A stretch of DNA of 64,000 nucleotides from Neoceratodus forsteri (Eukaryota > Chordata > Ceratodontiformes > Ceratodontidae). Shown piece by piece: positions 22,039 to 33,299 of this stretch (position 1 is its first letter; each line of letters starts with the position of its first letter). The DNA lies in assembly GCA_016271365.2 (NCBI GenBank), contig CM057456.1, positions 1,397,635,001-1,397,699,000 of the forward strand, read 5' to 3'. The notes under the pieces were generated by a model that was not told the DNA's origin, did no database searches, and saw only the letters and a program-made list of their open reading frames with translations. Made by a program: the position numbers and the translations under genes.

Positions 22039-23570
22039 ATGCCAACCGACTCTGCAAAACTCTTCCGATATTGTGAGTGTGGCAGAAAGATCAGCAACCA
22101 TGACGACAACAACATCTGTGTTCACTGTCTCAGTGAGGCCCACAACGTCAAGGCCTACAAAATATGCTGTGGCTTCAATCAGACTACCCAGCGGCAGCAT
22201 CAGAAAGCCCTGCAGTCCTTCCTTCTTGCACAGAAGGTAGCCAGAATGTGAGGCCTCAGGTGAGAAGCTCCTCCATGTTGCAGCACCGTCACGTGCTCCT
22301 ATTTTTCAAGACCTAGGACAAATCTGAAACACAAGCACCGGAGAGTAAAGGAGCAAGGATAGTTCCCCCCAGCATGCTCTCGGTCACCACTGTAGGTGCT
22401 GGTTGCTACAGCATCATTGTCCACTTCGGCGGTGACCCCATCTGCTGCCCACACTCTCACTACCTCAGGGTCGGCTCTGGCAGAGAGTTCCACCAGACCT
22501 TTCATGGCCGGCGATGGCTCATTGACGTCAGGCCTTTTGATGCCCCTGTCAACATTGCAAACCCTGCCGCCCAGATTGCTGCTTTCTCAGGGTCAGCTGG
22601 CAGTGGGTCCCATCAGACCTGCTTCAGCTGGTGACGGCCCACATTGATGACACAGTCGTTCCGTCAACTCCAGGAACTCAGCCTCCCCATCGATGCTGCA
22701 AGGCGCCCCAGTGACACTGACCCCTGTTGACATCCTGACCACGTTCTCCTCCTTTACAGAGGTTATTCAGTACCTTGCTTCTTCTCCAGGCCCGACGACA
22801 CCAGGGCCTACCAGACCAGCCCCCACATTGACACCTGTCATGTTGATGTGCCCTTCTCCCTCCAGGGCGTCCACGTCCTTGTTGCCTTCTCTGCATTACA
22901 CAGAGCCTCGCCGATGAGGATGTGGAGTATAATCCAGACCTCATCCCACAGGAGGAGGAGAAGGAAGATGGGATAGAGTCCATCTAGGTCTAACTCCACT
23001 GTCTCCTCAGGAGGTGAGGACCTCCAGGTATACCCCAATGTCCCTCCTGATGACCCCTCCTTCACCTCACTGATGAAGCAGCTCAAAACAGCTATGGGGT
23101 TTGATGCTGAGGAGCAAGATATTACCAGGAGAAATCGGGTCGTATTTCTGGAACTACCAGATCCTCCCCCTTTGATCATTCCTCCTCTGCTGGCTGCATT
23201 AGAAGATGCCAGCATGGCCACATGATACTGGCTAAGCATGATCCCTGCCATGCCTAGGAAGGCAGGCAAAACACTGCCAGGCTCCTTTAGGGAAGCGTTT
23301 TTTTTACAGGGCAACCACAAGCAGATTCTGTGGTGATAAATGCAACCCATGATAGGGCTAAGAGACCTCAACACCTCAGTTTTCTTTCTCCTGACAAGGA
23401 GTCGAGAAATTTGGATCTCATGGGCAGAAGGATATTCGCCTCTGCCACCCTGGGCCTCAGAATAGCCAAATACCAGGCCCATATGGTAAAATTCCAGAAC
23501 TCCTCTGAAAAAGGCCAAAGCAGCAGCCCAAGCACTTCCAGAGGGTCCCCAGAAGCAGGAGATGCTTAAG
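22039..23570 (+). pseudogene. DIRS gag, degraded
   Basis: The N-terminus is intact for 70 codons and contains CECGRKISNHDDNNICVHC and then an SEAHN block with two more cysteines, a finger pattern shared with the start of the second DIRS gag at 49,395. A proline/serine-rich middle follows in shifting frames. The conserved core PDKESRNLDLMGRRIFASA with LGLRIAKYQA is readable at 23,390-23,480 and aligns with the second element's DKESKKLDYAGRKVYAAS. Gag packages the element RNA in cytoplasmic particles. Stops and shifts separate the two recognisable ends. Confidence 0.7.
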
Positions 23571-24079
23571 GCCTCCAGACTGGGGCGGCTGTAGGTAAGC
23601 ACCTCTGAGGTCTGCCTATGATGTTTCAGATGCCTCAGCCAGGCATCTGCCTCAGAAGGCATTCTTGGCTGTGAGTGTCTGAATTTACTAGTGATGTCCA
23701 GCAATCCATTTCAATGCCTCTTCAGAGGTTGCAAACTCTTTGGAGCAGATGTTTAGGATATCTTGTATGACTTACAGGCCTCAGGAAGGACTCTGCTGTC
23801 AGTCCTCCCTTTACCATGCCCAGCCAAAGAGTAGGCAGAGGGGCCATTTCATTGTGCCACCCATGGACCCAAGTAGGGAGCCCGACAGCAGGGCAAGTGC
23901 AGAATGAGTGCAGCCCTGTCTGCCCCTACTACCACCACCACAGGAAGAGCACCTAGAGGTGGAGGTACAGCCCTGACCATCAGTTCTCTTTCAGCATGAC
24001 TCCTTGCTAGACCCTCCACCCTCCAGTATTCCAGGAGGTAGTGGTAGGAGTCACTCTCCTTCACCTGGACAGGTGGAGG

Positions 24080-25335
24080 AGATCACAACAGATGCTTGAG
24101 TTCTGCAGTTCAGAGCAGGGTCACACGCTAGAACTTGGAGTGACCTCCAGACCTACCTCCAATTCATTCAAGCTATCCTCCAGACCACATACCAGTGTTA
24201 CTGGATGAAATTGCACCCTGGCTATAGAGCCCATTCCCAGGGATCAGAGGAACAGAGGGTCCTATTCCCACCTCTTTCTAGTCCCCAAGTCCTCAGGGAT
24301 TTATGGCCCATCCTGGACCTGTGAAATCTGAACTCTTTATCCACTACAGAAAGTTCAAGATGGTAATCCTGCAAGACCTGCTGCCCCTACTGCAGCAGGG
24401 AGATTGGATTATGCTCCCTAGACATGCAGGACACATACCTGCACATAAAGGTTGCACTCTCACACAAGAAGTACCCCAGGTTCCTGTTTCAGGGGAATAC
24501 TACCAGTTCAGGGTATTGCCCTTTGGCTTGTCATCTGCCCCATGGATCTTTACCAAATGTTTGGCGGTGGTGACAGCAGCCCTCAGGAGGGAAGGACTGT
24601 ATATCTTCTCCTATCTGAATGACTGGTTGCTCAAAGCTCAGTCCAAGAGCAATATCTCACACCCTAGTGCATACCAGGCAACTGTTCAATGCTCAGTGAT
24701 CATGGTCAGTCTGCCCAAGTCAGTCTTGACTCCTTGCCCGTGCTTCCAGTACATTGAAGCTATATTGTACACTGCCCAGGGAGCAGCCTTTCTGCCCCAG
24801 GACAGACAGAATGCCTGATTGTGCAGGCCCAGCTCTTTACAGCAATCGGTATGTCACAGCCAGGACATTCCTGTGCCTTCTGGGTCCGATGGTGGCAGCT
24901 ATTGTTACGGTTCCCTGCCAAGGCTGCACATACGGATCCCCAGTGGACATTGAGTCCAATGAAATGAGTGCACTGTTGATCTAAAACAGAGGGTTCTAGT
25001 AACTTTGCAAGTAAAAAGGTGTTTCAGTGGTGGATGGAACCCAGCAATTTGCTCAAGGGTTCCTTCCTGATCTACATAAATGTCTTAGAGATGAGGGCCA
25101 TTCTGTATGGCCTGCAAGCCTTCAAAATTATCTGTCCTCCAGGCCACTGCTGGCAGACGGACAACCGTGCACTGCATAAACAAGCAAGGGGAAACTCATT
25201 CATAACCCATTGTGCAGGGAAGTTGAGGGTTTGGTACTGGGCTCTAGACCACTGTCTAGAACTGCCAGCAGTCTGTTCCAGGTGCCCAAAACATCTTGGC
25301 AGACAGACTAAGCAGGTTGCAGTCCAGAATACATG
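24080..25335 (+). pseudogene. DIRS reverse transcriptase-RNase H, degraded
   Basis: The fingers region is seen near 24,270 (SHLFLVPKSSGI codons). The palm lies in the 24,303-24,818 frame: YYQFRVLPFGLSSAPWIFTK and FSYLNDWLLK. The catalytic YLDD of the family reads YLND here (residues 104-107 of that frame), a change at the first catalytic aspartate. RNase H remains at 25,019-25,335 include LLKGSFLIYINVLEMRAI and a CWQTDNRA block with the TDN motif. RT and RNase H would make the cDNA of the element. Frames are interrupted and the active site altered. Confidence 0.8.
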
Positions 25336-25539
25336 AGTGGGGCTCCTGACCTCAGTAATGGAAGACCTTTTGACAGGTGGGGTCATCCAGAGTAGGACCT
25401 TTGTGCCCCCAGTCAGTGCAAACTGCCGCTTTTCTGCTTGCTTGCTCGCCCAGGGCCTGGAGTTTTCTGGCAAGACGTGTTGTCCCTGTCTTGGAAAGGT
25501 AGGTTCCTTTACAGCTTTCCTCCTTCCTTCTAATTCAGA

Positions 25540-25690
25540 GGGTACTGATCAAGCTTCAGATGGAAGGAGTGACTCGGATACTCATTGCTCCCTTCTGGCC
25601 TCATCAGATCTGGTTCCCCTTACTGCAGCAGTTGGTGGTGGAACCTCCAGTACCCCTGCCCTTGTGCAAAGGCTTGCTATCACAGGAGCA
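25540..25690 (+). pseudogene. DIRS segment after RNase H (methyltransferase-like region of the family)
   Basis: A readable block, ILIAPFWPHQIWFPLLQQ, corresponds to ILIAPDWPHQFWYP in the second DIRS element (near 53,410). In vertebrate DIRS elements a domain described as DNA-methyltransferase-like lies between RNase H and the recombinase. I see the conserved WP-Q-W-P block but no catalytic signature that proves methylation. Confidence 0.55.
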
Positions 25691-26480
25691 GGGCACTCTG
25701 GTCTGATGGCCGTATGCTGGCACAACTGGAGGTGTCCCATATTTTTTTGAGAGGCATTCTTCATTTGAAGCCTCCCATCCACAATCCAGTCCTGCACTGG
25801 CATTTAAATTTTGTGCTAGAGAGACTTACTTTGGCTCCTTCTGAGCCAGCCGCAACGTAAGAGCTACGCTTTCTATCATGGAAAGTGTTATTTTTAGTTG
25901 ACATTACTTCTGTTCAAAGGATCTCCGAGCTTCAGGCTCTAATGTGTGAGCCTCCTTATTTGGTTTTCCACAAAGACAGGGTGTCTTTGCGTGCCAGCCC
26001 TATATTTTTGCCGGAGGTGGTGTCTGAATATACCCTGAATTAAACCATCCACCTTCCTGTTTGTTTTCCAGAGCATGTCGATCAGGGGAAGCATTGCTTC
26101 ATACCTTAGATGTACATAGAATATTCCAATATTGTGTTCACCATACAAAGGCCTGCAGGACATCCTCACAGCTTCTTGTTTCTTCCTCCCTGGGAAAAGG
26201 GCGTACCAGTTTCTAAACAGTACCTGTCCAAATGATTGGCCAACTGTATTACTTTTGTTATAGAGTACAGTAAGGAACTTCTCTTGTTGTGCCTAGCCAT
26301 TCAGCCAGAGGCATGGCCACTTCTGTTAACTGTTTCAGGAATGTGTCGGCTGCAGAAATCTGTGCTACTGCCACTTGGAGTACTGTCTATACTTTCACAA
26401 AACACCATAGTTTGGATATTGCCTCTAGAAGAAGGGCAGACTTCAGCCTGGCTGTGCTTCAGGGCCTCCTTTCTTAGGCC
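25690..26480 (+). pseudogene. DIRS tyrosine recombinase, degraded
   Basis: The last part is clear in the frame from 26,289: HSARGMATSVNCFRNVSAAE followed by ICATATWSTVYTFTKHHSLD, where family members have an H-S-T-R-G block and a final HY. The N-terminal part is badly broken. The enzyme integrates the circular DNA form of the element by site-specific recombination. The family call comes from comparison with the matching region of the second DIRS element at 54.3-54.6 kb. Confidence 0.7.
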
Positions 26481-26536
26481 TGTAGTCCCCTGCCATCTAG
26501 ACTGCCTCTCTGTCAGTACTGCTTGGGGCTTGTTCC

Positions 26537-26640
26537 ATAGGTGTAGCCTGATGAAAGAGATCTCCTCAAAGAAGATAGTGTGGTTACGTAAGAACTTACC
26601 ATAACAGTAGATCTTCAGAGAATCTCTTTCTTCAGGCCAT
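26537..26640 (-). repeat. DIRS internal complementary region
   Basis: The first half (26,537-26,578) is the reverse complement of the outer end of the left terminal repeat (21,714-21,756). The second half (26,588-26,640) matches, in reverse complement, the outer end of the right terminal repeat (26,950-26,997). This arrangement lets a linear cDNA be closed into a circle and is diagnostic of DIRS. Confidence 0.85.
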
Positions 26641-26792
26641 GCCGTCCCACCCTCCGCCCCTTGGCCTTGGGGCTTCTTAGTTCCTGTCTCTCTCTCCGTC
26701 TCTTCAGGATGGTCTACCTTCTGTTTCACCTCACCTAATGGCAGGAACTTCTAACTCTCCCTCGGTTCCCTGAGAGGAGGTCGTCTGTGTAT

Positions 26793-26997
26793 AGTCTCTG
26801 GCAGGGGAACTGAGGAGGGTGTGGGGCCACCCATGTTTATATAGTGAGGACGTCGACGTATGACATCATCATGGGCGGCTTCTAGAAGACTGCTAGCGAA
26901 AACATTTTCATGTGGTCCTAGTGCCTGGCAGCAATAGTTACATAGGTGTGGCCTGATGAGGGATTCTCTCGAAGAAATACTGTTACAATAAGTTCTA
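26793..26997 (-). repeat. DIRS right inverted terminal repeat
   Basis: Reverse complement of the left repeat, extended at its outer end by the sequence echoed in the internal complementary region. Confidence 0.85.
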
Positions 26998-27515
26998 ATG
27001 TAACTGTACTTTAGTTCTTCAGTGTCTGACAATGCCATCCTGAGCTTCCATTTATAAGTAGTCCACTGCCGGACAGCCAAGCACCACTGCCCATTACCAG
27101 ACCATCCCAGAGCCCACCCAGTTTCACTACTGTGCTGAGTAAGGGCAACCAGAAAAGTGCCCTGTCCTGCTACCCACCCAGCCACTGCAGCATGGCTATG
27201 GTAACCCCTCCCAGCCCCAACCAGCCACACAGGAGTCCTCCCTCACACACCAAGACCATTCAGTCAACCTACAAGGGTGACCAGCACAGCACCCTGGGCC
27301 ATCACCAGATGCTTCATTTACAGTACTGTTAGCTGAGTGTGGGTAAAATTGAAAACTAGTCAGATATGAAACTGAAAATGTTAATTCCAACTCTAATACC
27401 GATTCTAATGTCTGAACAGCCATCAGAATGGAATCAGACTAAGAATCAGAATTTCTAATGATCCTGTGGATGCCCATTGAAATAAAATTGGTCGATTCCA
27501 AATGCCCCCAGTAAA
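26998..27515 (+). repeat. Right part of the repeat interrupted by the DIRS element
   Basis: Contains ccagccccaaccagcc and several gattct/gaatca motifs, closing with ggatgcccattgaa...aattggtcgattcc. Compare the left part at 21,290-21,713. Confidence 0.4.
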
Positions 27516-27629
27516 ATCAAATAGCCTGGGGGGTGGGGAGTGACGATACTGATAAGTGCTTGTGTGATGATGTTAGGATTCCAGACATACCTAAATATTT
27601 CTGCTTTTCACTTTGACTAGTTCGTTTTT

Positions 27630-27790
27630 ACTGCTTTTTTACTTAGTTACTTTTACTGATTTAGATTATTTTTATGTATGTAATCTTAAATGTTGAAATT
27701 GTATAATAACTGCTTTTTTACTCAGTTACTTTTTAAACTGATTTAGATTATTTTTATATATGTAACCTTAAATGTTGAAATTGTATAATA
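27630..27790 (+). repeat. Tandem duplication of an 80-bp AT-rich unit
   Basis: Copies at 27,630-27,708 and 27,709-27,790 share actgcttttttact, gatttagattattttta and taaatgttgaaattgtataa with a handful of differences. Confidence 0.85.
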
Positions 27791-27999
27791 TATATTCAGT
27801 TTATAAACATGCTTGAAGCCAGTGCCAGGGCTTCCTTGAAAATCAGTATTACAGGCAATTACAAGAAAATGCCTTTCATTTGAAAAATAGATGCAACTGA
27901 TAGGTAGGGAGTATAAACATAGTCTAAAAAAAAAAACTTTTGCTTTGTGACTTAGTTCCTGGGTATTGATAGCCCTGGGGAACAGTGACATATCGTAAC

Positions 28000-28945
28000 T
28001 GGTTGGGAAGCTGAACAATACAGGGTAGGTGCACTAGACAAAACATTGCTTATTTTCAGGCACGACCCGGGAGAGGTACAGGCGATAAATAGACAAGAAG
28101 TTACAAAGACAACAGTAAATACTTTTGGAAAAATACACATCACCACCGTAGTACAGGCAAGTACAGGAGCAACATTTATTTGCTTTTGTTAACCGGTAAG
28201 CACACTAGACAGCCAAGTGCCTATTTTCAGGTGCACCCGGGAGATTACAAGGTATATACATGAACATCAGGCAAATACAAGTGGAGGATTACGTTACATA
28301 GAATTAGCACAACAGGGACTTTACAAGCATCAGATTTCATCAGGCAAATAGTAGTGAAGAGTTAATATAAAGTGACCAGAACACAGGGACATTGTAAGAC
28401 AACAATACCAAAAACAGGTATTACAATACAGTATTAAACATTGCAGTCAGTAGGAAGAAGTGCAGTGTGAATTTGTCGCTCCAGGCAGCAAGTTGTAAGG
28501 CTAGCAGTTAGAATAAGGAGGAGTCATAGCTGGGATAGAGTGGGCCCAGTGCGAGAGAAAGGAGTGCACAGTTGTAGCGCTCACCCTGTTTTGCCGGTGG
28601 GCTTAAATGGTCCATTTTTATATATGCTGTGAGAACAGGAGGAGTATGAGCACAGTTGTGCTCTGCCCAAGTCATAATGTTTAGGTAGCATCTCAGTCAG
28701 TTCGGGCATCTCAGGCTGAGAGGGTTTGTCTAGTGCAGAGACAGGTGGCAGCCGTTTTGAGAAAACCCCAGAGGGAGGCTTTAAAGCTCTGGTGCGAGGG
28801 AGAGGAGCGAGTGCTAGTTGGAAGAGAGTTCCAAACCCTGGGCGCACATGCAGCTAAGGCTCGGTCACCCATTTGTGTGGCGGGTTTTAGGTACCAGGAG
28901 GGCATGGGAGGTACACAGCACTGTGCTCTAAACGACTAGGCTATA
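28000..28945 (-). mobile_element. 3' end of an L2/Rex1-type LINE
   Basis: The conserved C-terminal block of the LINE protein reads GDRALAACAPRVWNSLPTST and HQSFKASLWGFLKT on the minus strand (28,905-28,711). The 3' untranslated region continues to lower coordinates, with two related segments at 28,030-28,075 and 28,200-28,247 (a gcactagaca...tattttcagg...acccgggag pattern). The copy is 5'-truncated; only this last protein segment remains. Confidence 0.65.
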
Positions 28946-28949
28946 CTGA

Positions 28950-29280
28950 AACATAGAAGTTGACGGCAGATATGGACTGCAAGGACCATCCAGTCTGCCC
29001 ATTTTATTCTACCTTATGAATGTGCCATAGACCTTTACTCTGTCAATGACCTATCTATTCATACTCATCTGTATTGCTCTCTTATGCCTATCCCATGCCT
29101 GTTTGAAGCCCTACACTGTATTCATATCCACCACTTCCTGAGGTAGGCTGTTCCATGCATCCAGCACCCTTCATACTCATCTGTATTGCTGTCTTATGCC
29201 TATCCCATGCCTGTTTGAAGCCCTACACTGTATTCATATCCACCACTTCCTGAGGTAGGCTGTTCCATGCATCCAAACAT
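28950..29280 (-). mobile_element. CR1/Rex-Babar LINE tail with a 112-bp internal duplication
   Basis: The minus strand ends with the family tail at 28,950-29,010 (ttgacggcagatatggactg and gtctgcccatttt on the plus strand). Its 3' untranslated part contains a direct duplication, 29,059-29,170 and 29,171-29,276, with one mismatch in the first 100 bp (ctct versus tgtc). The unit matches the single-copy equivalent at 59,900-60,000, so the duplication is private to this copy and recent. Confidence 0.8.
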
Positions 29281-29329
29281 GGTCATATTCACCACAGTGT
29301 AATAACAGAAAAAAGTTCAGCTTCATGAG

Positions 29330-30010
29330 TGCAATATTGTCAGGCAGTTATTAGAATAAGTGTGAGATAAATACAATGAAAGGGATAATTTACACAAGCA
29401 TTTTTAATTAGATAGGAGAAACTTGCGAAGTTCCAGAGCTTGGGGGCAAATGCTGTGGTGATTTGCATATGCAGCCCATGATGCTTTGCATTGTGGGGGC
29501 ATGTGTGATTTTGTAATGCTGAGAAGGCCTCTTCACCCATCTTGGAAGTACATTTTGGGACAACCAGAAGTGACCTATCTTTAGACCGTAAGGGGTAAGC
29601 CTGTGTAGCTCTCTTTAGCATGTTGGCTATGGTGGCAGGTGTACTCTGTTCCATAATATTATCAGTGGTACAACCAGCAGTGAAAAGGTGGTAAAGATGG
29701 TGGAGAGCGCCAACCCAGACTCGAATACAGGGCGCCTGTGATGGGTCAGCCTGGCATAGAAAGCACAAAGCGACAAGTGTTGTTGTAACAGATGTTCCAT
29801 TTATTTAGGACCCCTTTGTTTGCCCCCAGGTAGGGTACCAGGCCATGGGAGAGACTAGGTCATAGAACACCCTGGGCTACAGCTAACCTAGCAGCTGAGG
29901 TTAGAGCATGCCTGATTTTATAAGTGACACCTAGCTTTGTATTAACTGTTTTGCAGGTTGTAGATAGGTGCAGGTTATAGTCAAGGGTAGGGTCTCTAGA
30001 GCGACTCCAC
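29330..30010 (-). mobile_element. C-terminal part of another L2/Rex1-type LINE
   Basis: The minus-strand frame 29,768-29,340 carries LLVVPKCTSKMGEEAFSALQ and then TAFAPKLWNFASFSY, the VPK...G-AF...AP-LWN signature of the LINE C-terminus. The body upstream is not recognisable. Flanking limits are approximate. Confidence 0.55.
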
Positions 30011-30019
30011 GAGATAGCT

Positions 30020-31480
30020 GAAGGAATCAACTACAACTGGGGGGATCTGACAAAACAGTATGGAAGAAGAGAACCCAGGAAAATGAGCCTACTTGGTTTA
30101 AGACAAGACTGTCAGAAGTAAAGATCAGCCACTGCCAGTTGCAACCTCTAATGCTGAACAGCTGTCTAATGCAGCTTTATTAAAAGCCATACAACCTGCC
30201 AGCCTGGTGGCACTGAGGGTTGAGGCGCTGGATGCCACACCTTGCGCCACACTGGCAACCCGGGTTCAGGAACACACCTAGGCCATCGGGTTGGCAGGGA
30301 AGGGAAAGGATTGAGCGTCTGGTGGACTGCTTTCCTTTCCCTGGGGAGGGATTGGGGCTTTCATCGTTCTGTGGCAACTCCCGATGGAGATCGAGGGCAC
30401 TGCAAGGAGTGGTGTACTTAGGGCTGAAGTGCGGTGGGCGTCGGCACATTGTGCCTTGGACATCATTGCACATCTGCACTCTGGGGGAGAAACACCGGAA
30501 AAAAAAGGAGAAGACAACCGAGCAGCTTGATGGCTGCACCTCTCCGCCCAGGGAGCCTGTTGTGAAATCACACTGCAGTAGTGGTTCCTGTCCCAGCACG
30601 GGGGAATAGGGGGTCCCCTCCATGGGCACAGTATAAGCGTCAGCCAGTATGTGAGTGAGCCTGCAGGCTGAATGGGGGACGAAGACGGTGGCTGGATGAT
30701 TGGAGGTCAGGCTGCAAGGAGTATAAATATGAAAATATAAAAAAAAAAAAATACAACCTTGGAAAGCCAAACTAGAGAATTATGCCACTAAAGTCACAGC
30801 ACTAGATGTCAAGGTAAGTGGCTTGCAGGACGACTCCAAAGCTGTGATGGTGACTGCCACGCGAGGGCTATGACAGTGGCAGCACTTACAGAGGAGAACA
30901 CTCTGCTCTGTCTGTAGCTTAAGCATTTTGAAAACGCTGCAAGAGCCTTAAATATAAGGCTAATTGCACTGCCTGGGGGGGGCAAAATACTTTCCACAGA
31001 TCTGGATGCAGGGACAGCCACAACTCAATTTGGCCACAGTTATAAAAGCCCATAGGGTCGCCCCTTCTCACACTTTGTGTATGGAGCCTACAGACACACC
31101 TTGCTGATTGTCCTGGCAGATTCGATGGAGCAGGAGGAAGACTTGCAGAGAGCAGAGCAGGCTGAAACTTTGGACGGGCAGGGACAACAGATTTGGATTT
31201 TTCTGACCTTGGTTTTGCTACCAGATCAATGAGGGAAGGGTTTGAAGGAGTCCATGGCCAGCTGAGAGAGCTGGGGTCTATCATATTTTATGATCCCTGA
31301 CCAGCTGGAAATTGTGTATAGGGGGCAAATGTATCATTTCACAGACCCCCAAGAGGACAGAAAAGTTACTGATGCAGATCCAGAAAGTTTGGCAGCATGG
31401 GAGGACGACCCTAACTTGGATGAGGACTAAAGATATGAAAAGAATATGAAGCTTTGGGACTGGTGGGGATTAGTCAGGAA
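30020..31480 (+). pseudogene. Possible L1/Tx1-like ORF1 remains, interrupted by a SINE
   Basis: Removing the 553-bp SINE joins codons that read LLKAIQPWKAKLENYATKVT and then ALDVKVSGLQDDS-like coiled-coil sequence. Further on comes a frameshifted FENAARALNIRLIALPGG, which resembles the N-x-R-I/L-x-G-x-P entry to the RNA-binding domain of L1-type ORF1 proteins. Such proteins bind LINE RNA as trimers. No L1 ORF2 is seen nearby. The match is by eye and the frames are broken, so the call is tentative. Confidence 0.35.
30198..30750 (+). mobile_element. tRNA-derived SINE with poly(A) tail and 9-bp target duplication
   Basis: Starts GCCAGCCTGGTGG and has a tRNA-like head with a B-box-like acccgggttcagga about 70 bp in. 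The body is 480 bp and ends in an A-run (30,739-30,750). The insert is bracketed by atacaacct at 30,189-30,197 and 30,751-30,759. Poly(A) plus target duplication indicates target-primed integration by an L1-type machinery. A second copy with the same head lies on the minus strand at 48,290-48,643. RNA polymerase III would read it from the internal boxes. Confidence 0.8.
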
Positions 31481-32332
31481 GAGAGATGGCAGTTACACAT
31501 TTTCTGGGACATTTATTTACTTCTAACTTTGTTTTTATTCTTCCTATGGTGCCATTGGCATGAGTTGATTATTATTTTAGAATGTTGAACTCCTGAATTA
31601 AAATGGCATCTGGCATGACTTGATCTACCCAGGACTTTCCCCTCTTTGACTTTGGTATCAACAAACAAATTCCGTTCCCACCAGAGGCTTGCATCTGATA
31701 TCCTGTTTTGTACTGCGTAGGAATTTGGATGTCATGCTTTTTGATGCAGACGATGGTTAGATGTAACTGAAATCTCCTGCGGTCTGGTCTTTTACCTGTA
31801 AGGGACTCATATGTGAAATTTGCCTTAAATGTTGTTTATCTTGCAAACGATAGTCTGTTATAATATACAGTCCCTTTATTAGTGCAATAAAGAATGGGTA
31901 CAAATAGTATTTGAAGTTTAAAGTAGCTTTTTTTAATTTTTTTTATTTCAACTCTGTTTATACTCCAGCCTCCCACAACCTGGATCTCCTTCAGTCATTC
32001 CACCAGATCCACCTTCCTGTCCATTGAAGCCCACATACCTGATATTCTGGTACTCCAGACCACCTGCGACACACCATCATGGTTGTTCCCTGGGGTTGCC
32101 TTTGGCTGTGCGATGAACACCCTATATAATCCAGTTGATCAGCATAGCAGAGGGTACCGGTCATGATGTCACGGCTGAAACAGTGCATGAGGAGCCAAGG
32201 TCAGAAAGATCGAAAGTGTTCACAGCAACAGGGGTTTCTCTGCATGTGGTAATAACCGCCACCCCTGTCGCTGTAGGATCACATGGGATTCTCAAGTCTG
32301 CTGCTGGTGCAGTGCCTGATTTGAGCTGCTGC
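31481..32332. other. No gene seen
   Basis: Unclassified AT-rich then mixed sequence; no motif or repeat partner noticed. Confidence 0.4.
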
Positions 32333-32400
32333 TGTGGTGGAGTGGCTAGAGCACCAGCACCCGGCAGCGGCGTGGACCTGGGGCCGCAGTTCAGTTCCCC
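32333..32400 (+). mobile_element. tRNA-like SINE head
   Basis: TGGTGGAGTGGCTAGAGCAC resembles an A box and, 40 bp on, GCAGTTCAGTTCCCC resembles a B box, at the spacing of a tRNA gene. The acceptor-stem pairing is poor, so it is a SINE rather than a functional tRNA. The body and tail are not defined. Confidence 0.5.
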
Positions 32401-33299
32401 CCAGGTCCCTTTCTGCTGCGGATTTTTTGTTTAAAAAACAAATGATTTTCCCCACTCCCAACTGCACCTCATTCTGTATGTCCACATCCCCTCTGAGGTA
32501 GTTGTTTTTAGTCCAGGGTGTGGGGGCAAAACACCCTATGTCAGGGAGTGCTGGAGGCAGAGCCCCCCCCCCACAAAAAACAAAGATTTTCTTATTGTCC
32601 CCAATGGTGTGCGCTGTTGTGTTCTGGTCGGCATTTTCACCCAACCTTATTTTGCTGCACGCCGTTTTGTATGTGGCATTGTTGGTTTGTGCGGTTTTGG
32701 CCATGACATTATGACCCCGTGCCATGGCAGATGTGAAGTCAGGAGGGTCTTGGGTACAGGTAGGTGAGGCCCAGTAAGGGCATGGGGGCTGAGGGGCATC
32801 ATCCTCCCAGTTGACAGCATTTTCCTCTTTTCTGTCCCTGGAGAAGTAAAAATTCTGTGACGCCTATGATGTCACTGCATGCTAACCTGCTGTTTCACCA
32901 CCCCAAATCTTTAGCTGCCTGGGTGCTGCAACTCCAGCCACCACTAGAGGTCAGGCAAGCACTGGGAGTTGAAGCCCTTCCTCCCCAGTGGAGGAGAACA
33001 GTCCAAGGGACGTTCAGTCCTCCTCCTTCTCCTCCCAGGTGGCCCTCCATTGCAACAGGCTCGTTCTCGAACCGCTAACACTGTGCTGGTGGGCTGACTA
33101 AAGTAGTTCAAGGAGTAAATATGATTGAATAAGAGTTAAAAGTATTAAAAGATGGTTTGAATTTAAATTCAAATCCAGTGCCTTATAGCTGATGCAAAGT
33201 GTTGAAGATAGCAAGTATAATATTACTTTGGAGTGTTAATGGATTTTCTTAAGGTATTTATTTACAGTAAAGCAAAGCCCTCTAATGCTGGACCTTAAT
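32401..33299. other. No gene seen
   Basis: Contains C-runs (32,567-32,576) and a perfect short palindrome tttgaatttaaattcaaa near 33,157. No coding sequence or known repeat recognised. Confidence 0.4.

Larger units (their letters stand above)
21714..26997 (+). mobile_element. DIRS retrotransposon, older copy
   Basis: A 5.3-kb element with the DIRS plan: inverted terminal repeats (left about 21,714-21,895; right about 26,793-26,997), gag with a cysteine/histidine finger, RT-RNase H, a DIRS-specific segment after RNase H, a tyrosine recombinase, and an internal complementary region (26,537-26,640) that matches the outer ends of both terminal repeats in reverse complement. DIRS elements lack LTR symmetry and integrase, and insert a circular DNA through the recombinase without target duplication. 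The terminal repeats have diverged and all frames are broken, so it is an old insertion. Confidence 0.88.

Noticed and set aside
22678..23704. Long minus-strand frames (up to 288 codons) in the gag region
   Set aside because: They are opposite-strand shadows of the DIRS gag, a region poor in stops because of its base composition.
30180..30770. 196-codon minus-strand frame
   Set aside because: It falls within the SINE and its flanks; no protein motif.
33150..33175. 18-bp perfect AT palindrome
   Set aside because: Short, AT-only palindromes are expected by chance in 64 kb of AT-rich DNA.
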